DNA of 35,113 nucleotides, from contig VMSZ01000015.1 of NCBI GenBank assembly GCA_013791885.1, positions 1 through 35,113 of the forward strand, read 5' to 3'. A program made the position numbers and the translations under genes. Positions 33,486-35,113 of the stretch are shown one piece after another (position 1 is the stretch's first letter; the number at the start of each line of letters is the position of its first letter). This DNA is from Sulfurimonas sp. (GTDB lineage: Bacteria; Campylobacterota; Campylobacteria; Campylobacterales; Sulfurimonadaceae). The notes under the pieces are model-generated. The model saw nothing but the letters and a program-made list of their open reading frames with translations. It was not told the DNA's origin and made no database searches.

Positions 33486-33596
33486 ATGGAAGACACTACA
33501 AATATATTAGATTTAACAATTAGAATGGCAGTTTTACTCGTTGTCGCAGGGATATTTTTCTTTGTTTTAAAGAGTAAAAAAGAAGATAAAAAGTAA
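33486..33596 (+). CDS. Small single-pass membrane peptide (36 residues)
   Basis: A 36-codon frame from ATG to TAA with AAAGGTAAG a few bases upstream. It has a short acidic N-terminus (MEDTTNILD), one hydrophobic segment (about residues 14-28, MAVLLVVAGIFFFVL) and a charged lysine-rich end (KSKKEDKK), so the C-terminus probably faces the cytoplasm. I do not recognise a family. Genes of this type are often subunits of membrane complexes. It stands alone between tRNA-Gln and a convergent gene. The reading-frame architecture and ribosome-binding site support it; no homologue is known to me. Confidence 0.6.
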   Translation: MEDTTNILDLTIRMAVLLVVAGIFFFVLKSKKEDKK

Positions 33597-33614
33597 ACCG
33601 CCTAGTTAGCGGTT
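33596..33614. terminator. Short hairpin between convergent genes
   Basis: AACCGC (33596-33601) pairs with GCGGTT (33609-33614) around 7 bases, overlapping the stop codons of the convergent genes at 33486-33596 and 33606-33932. Possibly a shared terminator; no clear T tract. Confidence 0.35.
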
Positions 33615-33932
33615 AACTTCTCTACCCAAAACTTTTTCGACAGATTCTATCTTTGATTTGAGTCGATTATCGCAATTTTTACGGATATCGAACTTTAATG
33701 AAGAATAAACTCTTTCGCACTCACTCAGTTGCTCGTACGCCAACTCAACAATTCCCAGAGCCTCTTTCATGCTCGAAGCTTCTATGATTGTTCCCATAGG
33801 CGTTAATTGGTAAGGTACACCGGATTTGTCAATAACATCAATGATTTTAGCCACCTGTTTTGAAACTGACGAACCTTCTCTGCAACTGTCTGATGTTGGA
33901 AACATCGCAAATTCTAAAAGTACACTCAACAT
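33606..33932 (-). CDS. MTH1187-family thiamine-binding protein (UPF0045)
   Basis: A 108-residue cytoplasmic protein of the MTH1187/YkoF-like family, which forms ferredoxin-like tetramers and has been linked to thiamine or its precursors. Visible pattern: LLEFAMFPTSDS at the first strand, SSVSKQVAKIIDVIDKSGVPYQLTPMGTIIEA, and a C-terminal helix to GREVNR. Length is typical. It lies 7 bases downstream of the Cys-rich lipoprotein and is probably co-transcribed with it. No riboswitch is visible upstream. The role in thiamine supply is known only from family members. Confidence 0.85.
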   Translation of the reverse strand: MLSVLLEFAMFPTSDSCREGSSVSKQVAKIIDVIDKSGVPYQLTPMGTIIEASSMKEALGIVELAYEQLSECERVYSSLKFDIRKNCDNRLKSKIESVEKVLGREVNR

Positions 33933-33939
33933 AAGTTAA

Positions 33940-34146
33940 TTACTTTGTACCGTTCAAGTCAGCAGTGTTTCCATTCATTCCACATCTGCAGCCTGCTCCA
34001 CATTGACACGGCTTTGGACATTGGCACTTAGGATTGTTACATCCGTTTCCATTGAGACCATCAAGCTGATTTTGAGCAGATGTGCTACAGCCCGAAAAAG
34101 AGAGTACCATACCCATAAACGCAACTATATATACCAGTTTTTTCAT
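33940..34146 (-). CDS. Small cysteine-rich lipoprotein
   Basis: A 68-residue precursor. The first 19 residues are a lipoprotein signal (KKLVYIVAFMGMVLSFSGC, lipid-bearing Cys20). The mature part is short and polar; its centre has seven further cysteines in C-x4-C-x-C-x3-C-x-C-x3-C-x-C spacing (GCNNPKCQCPKPCQCGAGC region), like a metal-binding metallothionein-type loop. It is probably bound to the membrane and exposed to the periplasm. AAAGGAG lies close before the ATG, and a TATAAT box is 65 bases upstream. I do not recognise the family; copper or other soft-metal binding is inference. Confidence 0.72.
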   Translation of the reverse strand: MKKLVYIVAFMGMVLSFSGCSTSAQNQLDGLNGNGCNNPKCQCPKPCQCGAGCRCGMNGNTADLNGTK

Positions 34147-34210
34147 ATCAAAACTCCTTTAATTTAAAGAGAAATAGTAACCAAAATTCATTAATCGTAT
34201 ATTAAAAAAT

Positions 34211-34216
34211 ATTATA
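34211..34216 (-). promoter_or_regulatory. Putative -10 box for the lipoprotein gene
   Basis: Minus-strand TATAAT just after the stop codon of the M23 gene, 65 bases before the lipoprotein start at 34146. No clear -35. Confidence 0.45.
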
Positions 34217-34217
34217 C

Positions 34218-35113
34218 CTATTTGGCCTGATAAAAGCTTCCGATTCTAGGGTCTTCTACAAGCCCTGCAGAGCTTATAAACTTCACAGGAAGTGTCTGCG
34301 TTTTTGTTCTGGAGTCTAAAGTGAAGACTGCAAAATGCAGGTGTGGACCGCTTGAATAGCCCGTATTTCCGGAGTACCCTAAAAAATCGCCTCTTTGAAC
34401 TACGTCACCTACCTTAACCGCTGCACCATGCTGTTTTAGATGGTAGTAGGTTGCAAAAGTTCCGTCGTTATGTTCTATGGTTACAAAATTCCCATATTTT
34501 GAGTACTCCCGTCCTATACCTCTCGTGTTAGAATCAGATTTTGTTTTTGCCACTTTTCCGTCTCTTGCAGCGTAAATTTTTGTGCCTATGTCCATAGCAA
34601 AATCTATGGCGTACTGACTATGTCCGAAGTGTGTTGTCTTTCCGTTAAAACCCTGAGACACCCTATATGCACTGCCCGTTGCAAAGGGGAGTCTGTATAC
34701 ATAACTCTCATCATGATTTGCGTTTTGCGAGCCTAAAATCCAGCTATATTTGAGAGTGTACGAATAGGGATTGGCATCGTTGGTGGAAAAACGGATGCAC
34801 TCTGCGTTTGAATGTGCGCCAAGAACCAGGGTTGAATATTTTCCCTTATCTGATTTTAAATTGCTGTACTCTGCATTCACACTCAGCGTAACACTGTAAG
34901 GGTTGTTGTTATGGGCAGAAATAACTATCTCATTGGCAGATTTTTTCGCTTCAAGGTAGACTTTTTGGCCTTTTTTTCCCTTTTTGGAAGAGTCAAAAGT
35001 ATCTGTAACACTTTCGTTTACAAATTCATTCTGGTACTCTTCTATAAGTCTCAGAGTTTCCGCTTTTTCGTCTAAAAAACTGCTCTTTTTTTTCTTTTTA
35101 TTTTTTTCATAAA
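34218..35113 (-). CDS. M23 (LytM-type) metallopeptidase, C-terminal part, cut by window edge
   Basis: The frame stays open from the stop at 34218 to the right edge, so the gene begins outside; a start near 34880 (GTG) would be internal. A lysine-rich stretch and a beta-rich region precede the peptidase domain. That domain shows THFGHSQYAIDFAMDIGTKI (zinc ligands His and Asp), YGNFVTIEHNDGTFATYYHL, VVQRGDFLGYSGNTGYSSGPH and the HLHF zinc motif, complete. Such enzymes cut peptidoglycan cross-links in the periplasm. The GHSQYAID form and the N-terminal beta-rich domain resemble cell-shape or cell-division M23 proteins of Campylobacterota. The full N-terminus is not visible. Confidence 0.88.
   Translation of the reverse strand, partial: YEKNKKKKKSSFLDEKAETLRLIEEYQNEFVNESVTDTFDSSKKGKKGQKVYLEAKKSANEIVISAHNNNPYSVTLSVNAEYSNLKSDKGKYSTLVLGAHSNAECIRFSTNDANPYSYTLKYSWILGSQNANHDESYVYRLPFATGSAYRVSQGFNGKTTHFGHSQYAIDFAMDIGTKIYAARDGKVAKTKSDSNTRGIGREYSKYGNFVTIEHNDGTFATYYHLKQHGAAVKVGDVVQRGDFLGYSGNTGYSSGPHLHFAVFTLDSRTKTQTLPVKFISSAGLVEDPRIGSFYQAK

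Noticed and set aside
33287-33496. A 69-codon minus-strand frame containing WGEGIRTPECWYQ
   Set aside because: It lies antisense over tRNA-Gln; this peptide is a well-known annotation artefact produced by tRNA sequence.
34218-34880. M23 peptidase as a complete 220-residue gene starting at the GTG at 34880
   Set aside because: The same frame stays open to the window edge with plausible protein sequence, and no ribosome-binding site marks that GTG.
1-35113. AAACGCAG as a Chi or chromosome-segregation motif
   Set aside because: The two orientations are nearly balanced (20 and 15) with no switch along the window, and an inverted pair exists. This argues against a polar motif but is not decisive without the whole genome.

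Overview
The window looks like chromosomal DNA of a Campylobacterota bacterium, probably Sulfurimonas-like. Evidence: AT-rich sequence; extended -10 promoters (TGCTATAAT) without a clear -35; an Entner-Doudoroff block of the Helicobacter pylori type; and a PglF/WbpM-type dehydratase. The genus is an inference.

Layout. (1) 1-8044, plus strand: stored-glucan breakdown. The order is the C-terminal part of an alpha-glucan phosphorylase, pgk, a full-length bacterial homologue of phosphorylase kinase alpha/beta, glucokinase and phosphoglucomutase. (2) 8045-10667: an accessory island with a RhuM/PLD-like gene and a single-domain RelA/SpoT alarmone synthetase. The synthetase gene is bracketed by attC-like and REP-like palindromes. 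(3) 10668-15270, minus strand: the overlapping zwf-pgl-edd-eda operon. (4) 15348-28669, minus strand: a 14-frame, mostly overlapping surface-polysaccharide operon. It holds a sugar-nucleotide dehydratase, an initiating phosphosugar transferase, an epimerase/reductase, several glycosyltransferases, Gmd, a methyltransferase, a broken epimerase and a Wzx-like flippase. (5) 28797-33238, minus strand: tamB-tamA. (6) 33363-35113: tRNA-Gln, a 36-residue membrane peptide, a thiamine-binding-family protein, a Cys-rich lipoprotein and the C-terminal part of an M23 peptidase.

Together, regions 1 and 3 form a route from glucan via glucose-1-P and glucose-6-P to 6-phosphogluconate, KDPG, pyruvate and glyceraldehyde-3-P, with glucokinase feeding free glucose in. 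Region 4 makes and exports an envelope glycan. Region 5 builds the outer membrane.

The strongest unexplained signal is the octamer AAACGCAG. I counted about 35 exact copies on the two strands, roughly one per kb, where about one is expected. It occurs in several reading frames and both orientations, and once as an inverted pair forming a hairpin just after pgm. It is absent from the 10.7 kb glycosyltransferase block and from the accessory island. This is the behaviour of a DNA uptake sequence, and I propose it as the main candidate for something undescribed.
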